Source: Chitinophaga niastensis
GTDB lineage: Bacteria > Bacteroidota > Bacteroidia > Chitinophagales > Chitinophagaceae
Assembly (NCBI RefSeq): GCF_003014755.1
Contig: NZ_PYAW01000002.1
Span: 1,364,001 to 1,428,000, forward strand
DNA: 64,000 nucleotides
Direction of reading: 5' to 3'
Shown: positions 1 through 9,392 of the stretch, piece by piece
Numbering within the stretch: the stretch's first letter is position 1
Layout of the letters: each line of letters begins with the position of its first letter
Program-made: the position numbers and the translations under genes
Notes under the pieces: model-generated
Databases searched by the model: none
What the model was told of the DNA's origin: nothing
What the model saw: the letters and a program-made list of their open reading frames with translations, nothing else

Positions 1-860
1 ATGTATAACGGATCATTTCCATTTGCGATACTGTTTTGTCCCCGAAGCCTGACAGTAAGTCCTGCTCCCGGAATACCTGATGATTGCGTAATGTAAAGGC
101 CAGAGACTCTGCCTTGTAGTGCCATAATCGGATCTGTTACAGGTTGCTTCTCTATGTCTTCCGCTTTTACAGTGCTTACACTACCCGTATTAAATCTTTT
201 CGTAGTGGCGCCATAAGCTATAACTACCATCTCATCTAAATTCCCTATTATTTTTTTCAGGATCACTTTAAAATTCTGCTTAACCTTTACATGTAATTCC
301 TGTGGCTCATAGCTGGTATAACTAATTCTGAGATTAGCATTATCAGGGACATTGCTAAGAAAGAATCTCCCTTCCGCATCCGCACTGGTACCTAATGGGG
401 TGCCTTTCACTAAAACCGTCGCACCAGGTAGCGGAGCCCCCTCTTCATCTACGATTTTTCCACTGATAGCCGATGACCTTATGGTGTCTTTTGATCCTAC
501 CGGTGCGTTTTCTTTTTTTTCGGCATCATTATTTTTTCGCAGATAAATATTCTTATCTATGTATTTCCATGCTAATCCTTTAGGATGCAATAACGCTGAC
601 ATCACCGAGTTTAACGGTAGATTTTCATATCGAACCGTTACCTTCTCATTGACGTTTAGTTCATTGTCAATGTAATTAAAGCGCATATCAGTTTGCTTTT
701 CAATGTTCTTCAGCACTGATCTTAGTGGTGTGTTATTGGCGAAAACAGTAATTTTCTGATCTCCTGTTTCCTGTGCTGCCAAAGGAGAGTAAAAGTGCAG
801 TGAGACGACTAATGCCGCTAACACAAATACAATATGCCTGGTTTTAAAAATGATTCCCAT
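1..860 (-). CDS. SusC/RagA-family TonB-dependent outer-membrane receptor, N-terminal part
   Basis: Only the first 286 codons are in the window; the gene runs off the left edge. The start is the ATG at 860-858. A signal peptide covers about residues 1-30, ending near PLAAQ. It is followed by an STN (secretin/TonB N-terminus) domain at about 35-110, a CarboxypepD_reg-like beta-sandwich at about 135-190 (motif GAPLPGATVLVKGT), and the start of the plug domain (LQGRVSGLYI). This order is typical of SusC-like receptors that import glycans or peptides with a SusD lipoprotein and TonB energy. The STN domain marks the subclass that signals to a FecR anti-sigma factor, and such a sigma/FecR pair sits divergently at 1288-3019. 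The substrate cannot be told from this part. Confidence 0.93.
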   Translation of the reverse strand, partial: MGIIFKTRHIVFVLAALVVSLHFYSPLAAQETGDQKITVFANNTPLRSVLKNIEKQTDMRFNYIDNELNVNEKVTVRYENLPLNSVMSALLHPKGLAWKYIDKNIYLRKNNDAEKKENAPVGSKDTIRSSAISGKIVDEEGAPLPGATVLVKGTPLGTSADAEGRFFLSNVPDNANLRISYTSYEPQELHVKVKQNFKVILKKIIGNLDEMVVIAYGATTKRFNTGSVSTVKAEDIEKQPVTDPIMALQGRVSGLYITQSSGIPGAGLTVRLRGQNSIANGNDPLY

Positions 861-1287
861 AATTGCCTTTTAAAAGGATGGATTGAGTAAATGAGATTGG
901 TTTTATCACATTGATCACTTTGAGGGGAAAGCTTATACCAGATTATAATAATGTTAGCAGCCGGTATAGATTGACTACTTATGCATATACTGAAAAACAT
1001 CACAGATACACTTGTTGGTCGGTTATGAAAGCCGAGAGAAGCATTTTGGTAATATTCATGACACATCTTTTCTTAACAGCATTGGGAAATATTACTTGCT
1101 ATATAGAAGGAACCGATTAATGCGGCAGGTACTATTCGCCATCCATCTTTTTTTAAGCGACACAAAAAACCATTTTTCCTTAACATCCGATTTACGAAAT
1201 CCCAAAGAATATTAATTTAATTGCAGCGTAACAAATTTTAAAACCATTATCCTGCTCTGAGCATCTGATAGCAAGAAAATATTTGTC
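861..1287. other. Divergent intergenic region between receptor and sigma factor
   Basis: This 427-bp AT-rich gap separates two outward-facing genes, so it should hold both promoters. Short open frames on both strands look like chance frames: no recognisable protein and no good start. I see no convincing TAnnTTTG box placed for either gene; if the receptor is driven by the ECF sigma factor its promoter would not match that consensus. Confidence 0.4.
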
Positions 1288-1851
1288 ATGTTAGTAGCAT
1301 TAACTGAAACGCCGATGCATGAAATAAGTGATAATGAATTATTTAATCTTGTAAAGGCAGGAAAGGAAGCCGCTTTTTCTACCCTGGTAAACCGCTACCA
1401 GGAGCTGCTTTTTATGGAAGCATACAGAACCCTGCAGCGTGAGGATGAAGCCCACGATGCCGTGCAGGAGGTATTTGTCTGGCTCTGGCTGAAGAAGGGA
1501 TCTGTACAAATACAATCATCTTTACGGAATTACTTGTATGGGGCAATAAGAAACCATTGCCTGAACATTATCAGAGCACATAATAAAACCAGGAAACGTA
1601 AACAACAGTATACATATATAAAGGATACACTTGTTAATCCAACAGATCTGGAGAATAAAGAGTTGGGACGACAACTACGTCATGCCATCAATAATATTGC
1701 TCCCGCCAGTCGCGCTGTTTTTGAAATGCAATACCTGGAAGGTATCAGTCAGAAAGAAATTGCCATCAGAAGAGGAATTGGTTTGCAAACGGTTAAGAAC
1801 CAGGTTTTGACAGCGCTTAAAGAACTCCGTATCAGTTTAAGAAAAGCATAA
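1288..1851 (+). CDS. ECF-type RNA polymerase sigma-70 factor (FecI-like)
   Basis: 187 residues, the usual size of an ECF sigma factor. Region 2 lies at about residues 25-95 (DAVQEVFVWLWLKK is the conserved region 2.2 stretch). Region 4 lies at about 135-185 with a helix-turn-helix (GISQKEIAIRRGIGLQTVKN). The family directs transcription of nearby SusC/SusD-type genes when a FecR anti-sigma releases it. A FecR gene follows at 1916 and a receptor with an STN signalling domain lies divergently upstream, so this is a probable three-part trans-envelope signalling set. An internal ATG at 1315 (MHEISDNE) is an alternative start. Confidence 0.93.
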   Translation: MLVALTETPMHEISDNELFNLVKAGKEAAFSTLVNRYQELLFMEAYRTLQREDEAHDAVQEVFVWLWLKKGSVQIQSSLRNYLYGAIRNHCLNIIRAHNKTRKRKQQYTYIKDTLVNPTDLENKELGRQLRHAINNIAPASRAVFEMQYLEGISQKEIAIRRGIGLQTVKNQVLTALKELRISLRKA

Positions 1852-1915
1852 TTAATAATTTATTAATCTTAATAGTACCTTACTCTGGTTTTTGTTCCTT
1901 ATGCATAGGATGACG

Positions 1916-3019
1916 ATGAATATAGATAAAGAATATCTTATCCAATTGGTACTTTTTGAGATTTCAGGAAATATCGGGGAGGATGAAAAGACTTATTTGC
2001 ACCAGGTAATAGCTGAGGATCAGGAAGCAAATGCCATTTACCTGGAATTGCTTAATATGTATCCTGAGAATCGGTTGCAGGAAATAAGAGCGTATCCTGG
2101 TGCTGAAAAAGTATGGATTGCAATAAGAAAAAAGGAACACTACCAGACAATAGTCAGGTACATGACAGGCATGGCTGCGCTATTTGTTATGGCAGGATTC
2201 TTCTCGTATATCTTTTTTACTAAGAAAAAAGATAGCAGCCCACCCATCGCTGAACATATTCAGTTGCAACTGAGGAATGGCCCAACCATTGATTTAAGTA
2301 ACCAGCAGGGCCGTACGCAATTAGGCAATATCATATTAAATAATAAAAACAAACAACTGACCTATAGCTATGATACTGCTACACCCCAATCAGCTTCTCT
2401 TACAGTACCCGCCGGAAAAGATTATAGTATTCACCTGCAGGATGGCTCGGAGATAGAACTGAATGCTGCAACACAGCTCGATTTTCCGCTTGCCTTTACA
2501 GGCAATACCAGGGAGGTTACTATCCATGGTGAAGCTTATCTGAAAATAGCCCAAAATGCCGGTAAGCCTTTCCTGGTGCACTTGCCCGGTGCTACGGTAC
2601 AGGTACTCGGTACGGCATTTAATGTTAATACCTACGACAGTAACGCTGTAAGCGTTGCTTTGGTGGAAGGCGCCGTAAAAATGGAAGCAGGTAATGCAAC
2701 ATCCATATTAAAACCTGGCTATGAAATTTCATTTACACCAGAAAAAGGAATGTCCACAGAGAAATTTGATGAAGGTGACGTCCTTGCATGGCGACAAGGC
2801 ATACATTTATTCCATGCCGCATCCATGGAAGAAATAGCTACACTTATCCACCGGTTTTACGGTGTAGTGGTGAAAATTGATGTAAAGGCCGCGAATAACA
2901 AACCATTTACCGGTTCTATGAATCGTAACAAACCGGTTCGGCACTTTTTAGACGGATTGAAGTTTTCACAATACATCGATTATTATTTCGATAACGACAG
3001 TATTTTACATCTTAAATAA
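1916..3019 (+). CDS. FecR-family anti-sigma factor
   Basis: The open frame extends upstream to a TTG at 1892, but the first plausible ATG starts are at 1901-1916; MNIDKEYLIQLV at 1916 is preceded by AGGATGACG and was chosen. A cytoplasmic sigma-binding part (residues 1 to about 75) is followed by one membrane segment (about 80-100, YMTGMAALFVMAGFFSYIFF) and a periplasmic FecR domain with the usual pattern: VPAGKDYSIHLQDGSEIELNA, GEAYLKIAQN, VLGTAFNVNTY. The C-terminal part resembles the STN-like domain that docks with a TonB-dependent receptor. It lies 64 bp after the sigma factor gene and is presumably co-transcribed with it. Confidence 0.92.
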   Translation: MNIDKEYLIQLVLFEISGNIGEDEKTYLHQVIAEDQEANAIYLELLNMYPENRLQEIRAYPGAEKVWIAIRKKEHYQTIVRYMTGMAALFVMAGFFSYIFFTKKKDSSPPIAEHIQLQLRNGPTIDLSNQQGRTQLGNIILNNKNKQLTYSYDTATPQSASLTVPAGKDYSIHLQDGSEIELNAATQLDFPLAFTGNTREVTIHGEAYLKIAQNAGKPFLVHLPGATVQVLGTAFNVNTYDSNAVSVALVEGAVKMEAGNATSILKPGYEISFTPEKGMSTEKFDEGDVLAWRQGIHLFHAASMEEIATLIHRFYGVVVKIDVKAANNKPFTGSMNRNKPVRHFLDGLKFSQYIDYYFDNDSILHLK

Positions 3020-3029
3020 CAGCTGCATA

Positions 3030-4490
3030 TTATTTCTCCAATACCTCCAGCTTCTCTATAAGCAACATTAAGAAGGAGAAACATATCATCATCGGAAATA
3101 CCTGGTACCTGAACACAATTGGTGAAGCCATTACACTAAACGCAGCATTAACAACCAGTAATGCCACCATTAAAAGAAGTGCATACTTAAAATCAGGCTC
3201 ATTACTTTTCCGCCATTTTGTTTTTATCCATACCACGAGGCTTCCTAAGAAAAGGAGGTTAATTACCAGGAATATAGCCGGACAAAGCAGCAATATAGCT
3301 CCCTGTATTGTGCCTGACACCACTTTGACCTTTGTACCAGGATAATGGAACCAACTACTTGCTGTTGCAGAAACGTTATCACTTCCTGTATTATAAACTT
3401 CCAGTTTTTCCAGCGGTGGCAAACAATAGTTCAAAGCATTCGGCAACAGAAAATACCTTGCAAAAGCAACCGGATAGTGCCGGATCAAAAAACTTCCATA
3501 GCTGCCATAGATCGGAGATACCGATCCCCAGGCCAGAATGCCTCCCGTGCTATCTTTTTCCCAGTTAAAATGTTCTTCCAGGTATTGTTTTAGTGGCGCC
3601 GTGGGATATTTAATGTAAAATGCCCCGTCCCTCGGTGATACTGTTTTAAACTCGGAAGGAATGCTATCAAAATAAGCATTCACCATATTATGGAACTCCC
3701 GGCATTCAACAGGAGGCTGCTCCTTTACCTGTATATAAGGATACATATACAAGGCATTATTGGCCAGCTGCCAGCCACTGAACACGGAAAACTGCTTTGT
3801 ACCGGTAAGATCATAGGCTTTGTTCCGGGTATAGTTAACAAAGGTGGCTATAAGAAGCAACGGCAATACAATACCAACTATTTTGTAAGGCACTTTGTGC
3901 CTGGATAAAATAAAAGCAATGGCCGTTATAACCGGGTAATACATGGCATTATACCGGAACGTAAAAGCAACGGCTACCAGTAATGCATGTGTTATTACCT
4001 GGTATGGCCGCGGGCGGTGTATGATCCGGAGTAGTTGTACTACCCACCATAAGCTGAGGGCCAGAAAGGGCGCATCGCTGGAAACATAATTACTCAGGTA
4101 TAATGTCAAAGGATTAAAAAACAGGAAAATAAAAATGATATTACTGATCTGAGTAGTTGGTTGGTAAAAATAGCACACAGTAAAGAAAAAATACAATGCC
4201 ATTGCTTCAACAAACAAGTATTGAAAGGCAACAAGCGCAGTATCTGAATAAGTTACCTGGTGGAACAACCATAAGAACTTTGAGTATCCGATAGGCCATA
4301 TACTTACATCATAATGTGATGCAGCGGCACGAATATAGCTGTAGGAATCTGAGAAGAAATCCGCATAAGGATACAACAGCTTAAAAATTATTAATTGCGT
4401 TATGGCTGCTAAAACTGCTATCAATAAATAGTTCCGGTTCCGTTTTTCTTTAAGGATGAATTGTCTGAATGATGAGGGAATAAGTGGCAT
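3030..4490 (-). CDS. Polytopic membrane protein, possible GT-C glycosyltransferase
   Basis: 486 residues with about ten hydrophobic membrane segments. After the first segment a loop reads FFSDSYSYIRAA; an acidic residue in the first external loop is typical of GT-C glycosyltransferases (the PMT/ArnT-like fold that uses lipid-linked sugars). A soluble, Tyr- and Pro-rich stretch at about 245-370 interrupts the membrane region. The family assignment rests on topology and this loop only, so the function is open. It is convergent with the FecR gene (10 bp apart) and divergent from the SNF2 gene, so it is probably a single-gene unit. Confidence 0.6.
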   Translation of the reverse strand: MPLIPSSFRQFILKEKRNRNYLLIAVLAAITQLIIFKLLYPYADFFSDSYSYIRAAASHYDVSIWPIGYSKFLWLFHQVTYSDTALVAFQYLFVEAMALYFFFTVCYFYQPTTQISNIIFIFLFFNPLTLYLSNYVSSDAPFLALSLWWVVQLLRIIHRPRPYQVITHALLVAVAFTFRYNAMYYPVITAIAFILSRHKVPYKIVGIVLPLLLIATFVNYTRNKAYDLTGTKQFSVFSGWQLANNALYMYPYIQVKEQPPVECREFHNMVNAYFDSIPSEFKTVSPRDGAFYIKYPTAPLKQYLEEHFNWEKDSTGGILAWGSVSPIYGSYGSFLIRHYPVAFARYFLLPNALNYCLPPLEKLEVYNTGSDNVSATASSWFHYPGTKVKVVSGTIQGAILLLCPAIFLVINLLFLGSLVVWIKTKWRKSNEPDFKYALLLMVALLVVNAAFSVMASPIVFRYQVFPMMICFSFLMLLIEKLEVLEK

Positions 4491-4596
4491 AAGGCGTAGG
4501 TTGTTTATTAAGTTAATTAATTACCTGTTTAAAAAATTATCCATTTTAGCAGATAACAAAAATATAATGTTGGCCCTGCCTCACGCAATAATGAGC

Positions 4597-4604
4597 TATT
4601 TTTG
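4597..4604 (+). promoter_or_regulatory. Bacteroidota -7 box (TATTTTTG) of the SNF2 gene
   Basis: TATTTTTG fits the Bacteroidota consensus TAnnTTTG and ends only 5 nt before the ATG at 4610. This geometry implies a leaderless or nearly leaderless transcript and supports that start codon. Confidence 0.55.
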
Positions 4605-4609
4605 CACCC

Positions 4610-7600
4610 ATGATCAACGAAAGCTTTTACTTACAGCAATACACGTCGCAGGAAAATGATGTGAAACTGGTGATGGATGTGCTGTCTGTATATATGTATC
4701 CATTGGAAACACATACTATCACAGATGTGGTGCAGCGCATCATTGAAATCCCGAATACCAGGATCAGTGATATATTGAAACAACTGACGGCAACAGGATT
4801 AGTGATCAAAAACGTGACTGGTAACTATTCACTGATACCAGAGATGAATTTTGCATTGTTCCCCATAAATATTAAACGATCCCAATATACGGGTATGGTG
4901 GAAAGAACGCGGTATGCAGTACATGCGTTTTATAGTACCAGCGCACGGTTGCAGGATCTGCAACAATTGCTCACCGCTTATTTTACAGGCGACAGATTTT
5001 TGTTATCTCCTCCTGTGAAAAAAATAGAGCTGGAGCTGAATGAGTATCAACCGTATTTATCTTACCTGTTATATTTCCCGGCTTATGCAGATCTATTGAA
5101 GATTTTCAGCCAGGATAGCATCGATAAAATTTCTTCTTTCTCCCTGAAATATAACCTGCTGAAAATGCCGCCGGTAGAGGAACTGGAGGCATTCCGGAAA
5201 CAGTACAATACCAATTTTCCCGAGCTGTTATTGTTGCAGGGGCATCTTAATTTGCCTGCGGCAGATAATGACGCAGATGATTTATATGCCCAGGCTGTTA
5301 TTTTATTGTACAGCGGGCAACCGGAAAAAGCATTCGCCGCTTTTGAGAAAGGCATCAAACGGCAACGGCAGTACGATAAAAAAAATACACTGCCGCTATC
5401 GCCATTGTTTGCTTTCTATTATGCATTTACATTGGCGGTATTGCCCGGTGAACAAACAAATCCGGTGATCACAAAAATTATAACGGCCTACGAAAGAAAG
5501 CTGTTTCCTGCCATTACACCTGCCATTTGTTTATTACATTTTCACGCAGGCAGAAAGGAAAAGGCAGAAAACCTGTTACTGATATTGCTGGAAGGAGGGG
5601 AGGGTTATCTGCTGAGTTATTTGGCGATCATGTGTTTGCAGTTGCTGCATCCTAAAAGCAAGTTGCTGCGCACTTTTAATCCACTTGCAGGCAGGTTGCT
5701 GAGCATGGGTTTGGAGCGTCACTACCGGTTACTGACCTACGAATATTTATATTTATTTAAGGGAGATGATTACCTGGGATATGAAAGTAAATTTCAGGAA
5801 GCTGCGGGTATTACAGGACAGTTGCCGGTATTTTCCCAGATGGAACAAACAGCCGATTGGGAGCGGCTCCTGAATACATTGCTGGGCGCAGATGATCATC
5901 TTACAAAAAAAGAAAAAAATATTGTTGTATCGCGTTTGATCTATCTCATAGATTTTGATCATTATAAGATCCAGCCTGTACTGCAAACGTCACAGGGAAA
6001 TAATACCTGGAGTAGCGGGAGAAATGTGCCGTTGAAAAAACTGAAGGATGGAAAGGCGGAAGCCATGACAGATCAGGATTTCAGGATAGGTAATACTGTG
6101 CAGAAAGATCACTATTATAATTATGATGGAGAATCATTTTCATTTGCAGAAACGGTATGGCTGGAGATTGCCGGACATCCTTTTTTATTTTTAGCAGATG
6201 ATCCCACCATTTCTGTAGAAATTTTAAAAGGTCAACCGGAGTTGAGTGTCAATAAAACTACGCAGGGATATGTTTTCGGCACTAACATCGATGATTTTGT
6301 AAGTGAAACTGTTTTTGTAAAAGAAACCAATACCAGGCTAAAGATTATAAGTCTCACTGCTTCGCAGCGCCGGCTATTGCAAACATTACAGCAAATACCA
6401 TTAGTGCCGCCAGCAGGAAAAGATAAGCTGGTACAGGTGTTAAAGAGTGTGGGTGCCCACATCACCATTCATGCTGATATGGGCGATATTGCTACCAACA
6501 TCAGTAAACGACCTGCCGATAGCCGTATTGTGATTCAGTTGCTGCCATTGGGTGAAGGCCTGAAGGCGGCATTGTATGTGAAACCATTCACCATTGATCC
6601 GCCGTATTGTAAGCCTGGCACAGGTGCGCATAACATCATTGGTATCAGTAACGGAGAACGTTGGCAGGCTATCAGGGATCTGGACCGGGAGAAAACAAAT
6701 GTTACTGCCTTACTGAATTACATACAGGGCGCGATAGCACAGGACCTGTCTGACGATACGATCATTTTTGAAGATCCGCTGGACTGCCTGCAGTTGCTGG
6801 AAATTATCCGGCAATATCCGGAGATTGTAAGAGCAGAGTGGCCGGAAGGAGAACGATACAAAATAAAACAAACGGCAGGTTTCCCTGATTTGAGTGTATC
6901 CCTGAAAGAAAAGGATCATTGGTTCCTGTGCGACGGTGAGCTCAAAGTAGATGAAACTACCGTACTCACACTGAAAGACTTACTGGATACAACCAGAACA
7001 GTTAAGAAAAGATTTGTTGCGTTGCAGAACGGAGAGTATCTGGCATTGACGAGTGAATTACGCAGACGGCTAAACGAATTATCAAGCATCGCTACTATCG
7101 ATCGCCACACGGTGAAGATCCAGCAGTTTGCATCGCCTGCGCTGGATGAGCTGTTACAACATGCCGGCATTGTTAGCACAGATGTGGCGTGGAAATCGTT
7201 TAAAGAGAAGCGGGAAACTGCCATGGAACTGGTTCCGCCGGTGCCTGTTACGTTACAAACTTCTTTACGGCCATACCAGGAAGAGGGGTTCCGCTGGATG
7301 ACACACCTCGCCGCCTGGGGCGCCGGTGCCTGTCTGGCTGATGATATGGGCCTTGGTAAAACCATACAGGCTATTGCCTTATTGTTGCATCGCGGCGGAG
7401 AAGGAGCGGCATTAGTGATTTGTCCGGCTTCGGTAGTGTCTAACTGGAGCAACGAAATTACCCGCTTTGCGCCTTCGCTTAACGTAGTGTATCTGCATAA
7501 TGGCAACCGTGCTGCACTGATAAAAGCGGCGGGTCCTTTTGATGTAGTGATTACTACCTATGGGTTGCTGCAGGCAGAAGAACAATTGCTGGCAGCCGTG

Positions 7601-8635
7601 AAATGGCCCACTGTAGTACTGGATGAAGCACATACCATCAAAAACTTCCAGACAAAAACCTCTAAAGCAGCCATGTCTTTGCAGGCAGGATTTAAACTCA
7701 TGCTAACGGGCACGCCTATACAAAATCATATGGGGGAAATCTGGAACCTGTTCAACTTCCTCAATCCTGGTTTGCTGGGCACGCTGGACCATTTTAATAA
7801 ACAGTTCGTATTCCCATCTGTTCGTAATCCGGAAAGTACGGTGAAGCAGCACCTGAAAAAGCTGATCGCGCCGTTTATATTGCGTCGTACCAAAACCGGT
7901 GTGCTGGACGAATTGCCGCCTAAAACAGAAATTATTAAGCTGGTCAGTTTATCCCCGGATGAAGCGGCCTTTTATGAGGCATTACGCCGCAAAGCACTGG
8001 AAAATATCAAGGCACAGGAAGGCAGTATGGCGCAGCAACATATTCGTGCACTGGCAGAAATCAGCCGGTTAAGAATGGCTGCCTGTAATCCCAAAATGAT
8101 AGACGCAGAAATTGATATCCCTTCTTCTAAACTGAATGTGTTCCAGGAAATAGTACAGGAGCTGATTTCCAACAACCACCGGGCGTTGGTGTTCAGCCAG
8201 TTTGTACGACACCTGGATCTGGTGAAAGAAGCATTAAATAGTTTGGGCATTACTTATCTCTACCTCGATGGCGCAACGCCGTTGCCACAAAGGGATACAC
8301 TGGTGAAAGATTTTCAGGCAGGTAAGGGACAGCTGTTTTTAATCAGCCTCAAAGCAGGTGGACTTGGACTTAACCTCACGGCAGCAGATTATGTGATTCA
8401 TATGGACCCGTGGTGGAATCCAGCCATTGAAGAACAGGCCTCCGACCGGGCGTATCGTATCGGACAAACGCGGCCGGTTACTATTTACAGGCTGGTAGCG
8501 CAACATACCATTGAAGAAAAAATTATTGAGCTGCATAACAGCAAACGTGATCTGGCAGATCAATTACTGGAAGGTAGTGATCAATCAGCCAGGCTGAATG
8601 CAAAAGAGCTGTTGGAGCTGATCTCAGTAAGGTGA
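4610..8635 (+). CDS. SNF2/RapA-family DNA-dependent ATPase (DEAD/DEAH helicase-like)
   Basis: 1341 residues. The C-terminal 450 residues carry a full Swi2/Snf2 ATPase: Walker A ADDMGLGKT at about 908-918, DEAH box (VVLDEAHTIKN) at about 1002-1012, TGTPIQNHMGE (motif III), and in the second RecA lobe LDGATPLPQR, SLKAGGLGLNLTAADYV and the arginine-finger motif ASDRAYRIGQTRPV. The N-terminal 880 residues have no catalytic motif I recognise; residues 30-85 could be a winged helix. Such proteins remodel protein-DNA complexes or RNA polymerase. No methylase or nuclease neighbour suggests a defence role. The end overlaps the convergent SDR gene by 12 bp. Confidence 0.92.
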   Translation: MINESFYLQQYTSQENDVKLVMDVLSVYMYPLETHTITDVVQRIIEIPNTRISDILKQLTATGLVIKNVTGNYSLIPEMNFALFPINIKRSQYTGMVERTRYAVHAFYSTSARLQDLQQLLTAYFTGDRFLLSPPVKKIELELNEYQPYLSYLLYFPAYADLLKIFSQDSIDKISSFSLKYNLLKMPPVEELEAFRKQYNTNFPELLLLQGHLNLPAADNDADDLYAQAVILLYSGQPEKAFAAFEKGIKRQRQYDKKNTLPLSPLFAFYYAFTLAVLPGEQTNPVITKIITAYERKLFPAITPAICLLHFHAGRKEKAENLLLILLEGGEGYLLSYLAIMCLQLLHPKSKLLRTFNPLAGRLLSMGLERHYRLLTYEYLYLFKGDDYLGYESKFQEAAGITGQLPVFSQMEQTADWERLLNTLLGADDHLTKKEKNIVVSRLIYLIDFDHYKIQPVLQTSQGNNTWSSGRNVPLKKLKDGKAEAMTDQDFRIGNTVQKDHYYNYDGESFSFAETVWLEIAGHPFLFLADDPTISVEILKGQPELSVNKTTQGYVFGTNIDDFVSETVFVKETNTRLKIISLTASQRRLLQTLQQIPLVPPAGKDKLVQVLKSVGAHITIHADMGDIATNISKRPADSRIVIQLLPLGEGLKAALYVKPFTIDPPYCKPGTGAHNIIGISNGERWQAIRDLDREKTNVTALLNYIQGAIAQDLSDDTIIFEDPLDCLQLLEIIRQYPEIVRAEWPEGERYKIKQTAGFPDLSVSLKEKDHWFLCDGELKVDETTVLTLKDLLDTTRTVKKRFVALQNGEYLALTSELRRRLNELSSIATIDRHTVKIQQFASPALDELLQHAGIVSTDVAWKSFKEKRETAMELVPPVPVTLQTSLRPYQEEGFRWMTHLAAWGAGACLADDMGLGKTIQAIALLLHRGGEGAALVICPASVVSNWSNEITRFAPSLNVVYLHNGNRAALIKAAGPFDVVITTYGLLQAEEQLLAAVKWPTVVLDEAHTIKNFQTKTSKAAMSLQAGFKLMLTGTPIQNHMGEIWNLFNFLNPGLLGTLDHFNKQFVFPSVRNPESTVKQHLKKLIAPFILRRTKTGVLDELPPKTEIIKLVSLSPDEAAFYEALRRKALENIKAQEGSMAQQHIRALAEISRLRMAACNPKMIDAEIDIPSSKLNVFQEIVQELISNNHRALVFSQFVRHLDLVKEALNSLGITYLYLDGATPLPQRDTLVKDFQAGKGQLFLISLKAGGLGLNLTAADYVIHMDPWWNPAIEEQASDRAYRIGQTRPVTIYRLVAQHTIEEKIIELHNSKRDLADQLLEGSDQSARLNAKELLELISVR

Positions 8636-9382
8636 TGGACTGATGCTTGTCCATCCGCCATCAATGATCAGGCTTTGGCCGGTGATATGCCTGGCCTCCT
8701 CAGATACGAGGAATAAGGCGGCATTAGCAATATCGAGGGTCTGCGCCGGGCGTCCCATGGGCGTTAAGGACGACCAGGTACGTTCATAATCCGGATCATC
8801 CAGCGTACGTTCCGTGAGGGTGGCGCCGGGCGCAATAGTATTTACCGTTATTTTGTGCGGCGATAATTCTATTACTAAATTTTTAGCCAGCATCTCCAGG
8901 GCGGCTTTACTCATACCATAGGCTGCCAGGTCTTTATGCGCCTGGTGGCCGGTTACAGAAGAAGTAAATAATATAGCGCCACCACGGCGCTGCTGTTTCA
9001 TTTGATTGGCGGCGGTTTGTGCGAGAAAGAAAGTGCCGGCAAGATTCACCTGCATTACCCTGGCAAAAGCAGCAGGGGTATAGGTAAAGAAATCACCGAA
9101 CAAAGTAATGCCTGCATTGGCAATAACAATATCTATGCTGCCAAATTGTGTTACAGCGGTATTTACCAGCTGCTGTATAAACAGGATATCGCTGGAATCT
9201 CCGGCCATGGCTATACAAGCGCCGTTGTCTGCAATAATCGCTTTTGCGGCACTGGCAGCCAATGTTTCGTCTATATCATTTAGTATAATAGTAGCGCCTT
9301 GTCTGGCCAGCTGTCTGCATATTTCAAACCCAATACCCTGACCGGCACCGGTTACAATCGCTACTTTTTTTTCGAACCTCAT
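8624..9382 (-). CDS. SDR-family NAD(P)-dependent oxidoreductase
   Basis: 252 residues of a classical short-chain dehydrogenase. The nucleotide-binding motif TGAGQGIG is at residues 11-18, NAG (IANAGI) at about 87, catalytic Ser in LFTSSV and YGMSK (Tyr-x-x-x-Lys) at about 155. The C-terminal GQSLIIDGGW is typical. It starts 10 bp after the stop of the upstream sugar-acid dehydratase gene and is clearly in one operon with it. An inferred role is oxidation of a sugar or sugar acid in the same non-phosphorylating pathway; the exact substrate cannot be read from sequence. Confidence 0.9.
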   Translation of the reverse strand: MRFEKKVAIVTGAGQGIGFEICRQLARQGATIILNDIDETLAASAAKAIIADNGACIAMAGDSSDILFIQQLVNTAVTQFGSIDIVIANAGITLFGDFFTYTPAAFARVMQVNLAGTFFLAQTAANQMKQQRRGGAILFTSSVTGHQAHKDLAAYGMSKAALEMLAKNLVIELSPHKITVNTIAPGATLTERTLDDPDYERTWSSLTPMGRPAQTLDIANAALFLVSEEARHITGQSLIIDGGWTSISPSPY

Positions 9383-9392
9383 AACGGGAATT

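Noticed and set aside
1892..1915. FecR start at 1892, pirin start at 19034, response-regulator start at 28185, lodA-like start at 54625
   Set aside because: These upstream limits are TTG codons before good ATG starts with the expected N-termini; the downstream ATGs were used.
4610..8635. SNF2 protein as part of an anti-phage system (for example DISARM-like)
   Set aside because: No methylase, nuclease or other defence gene is adjacent; neighbours are metabolic.
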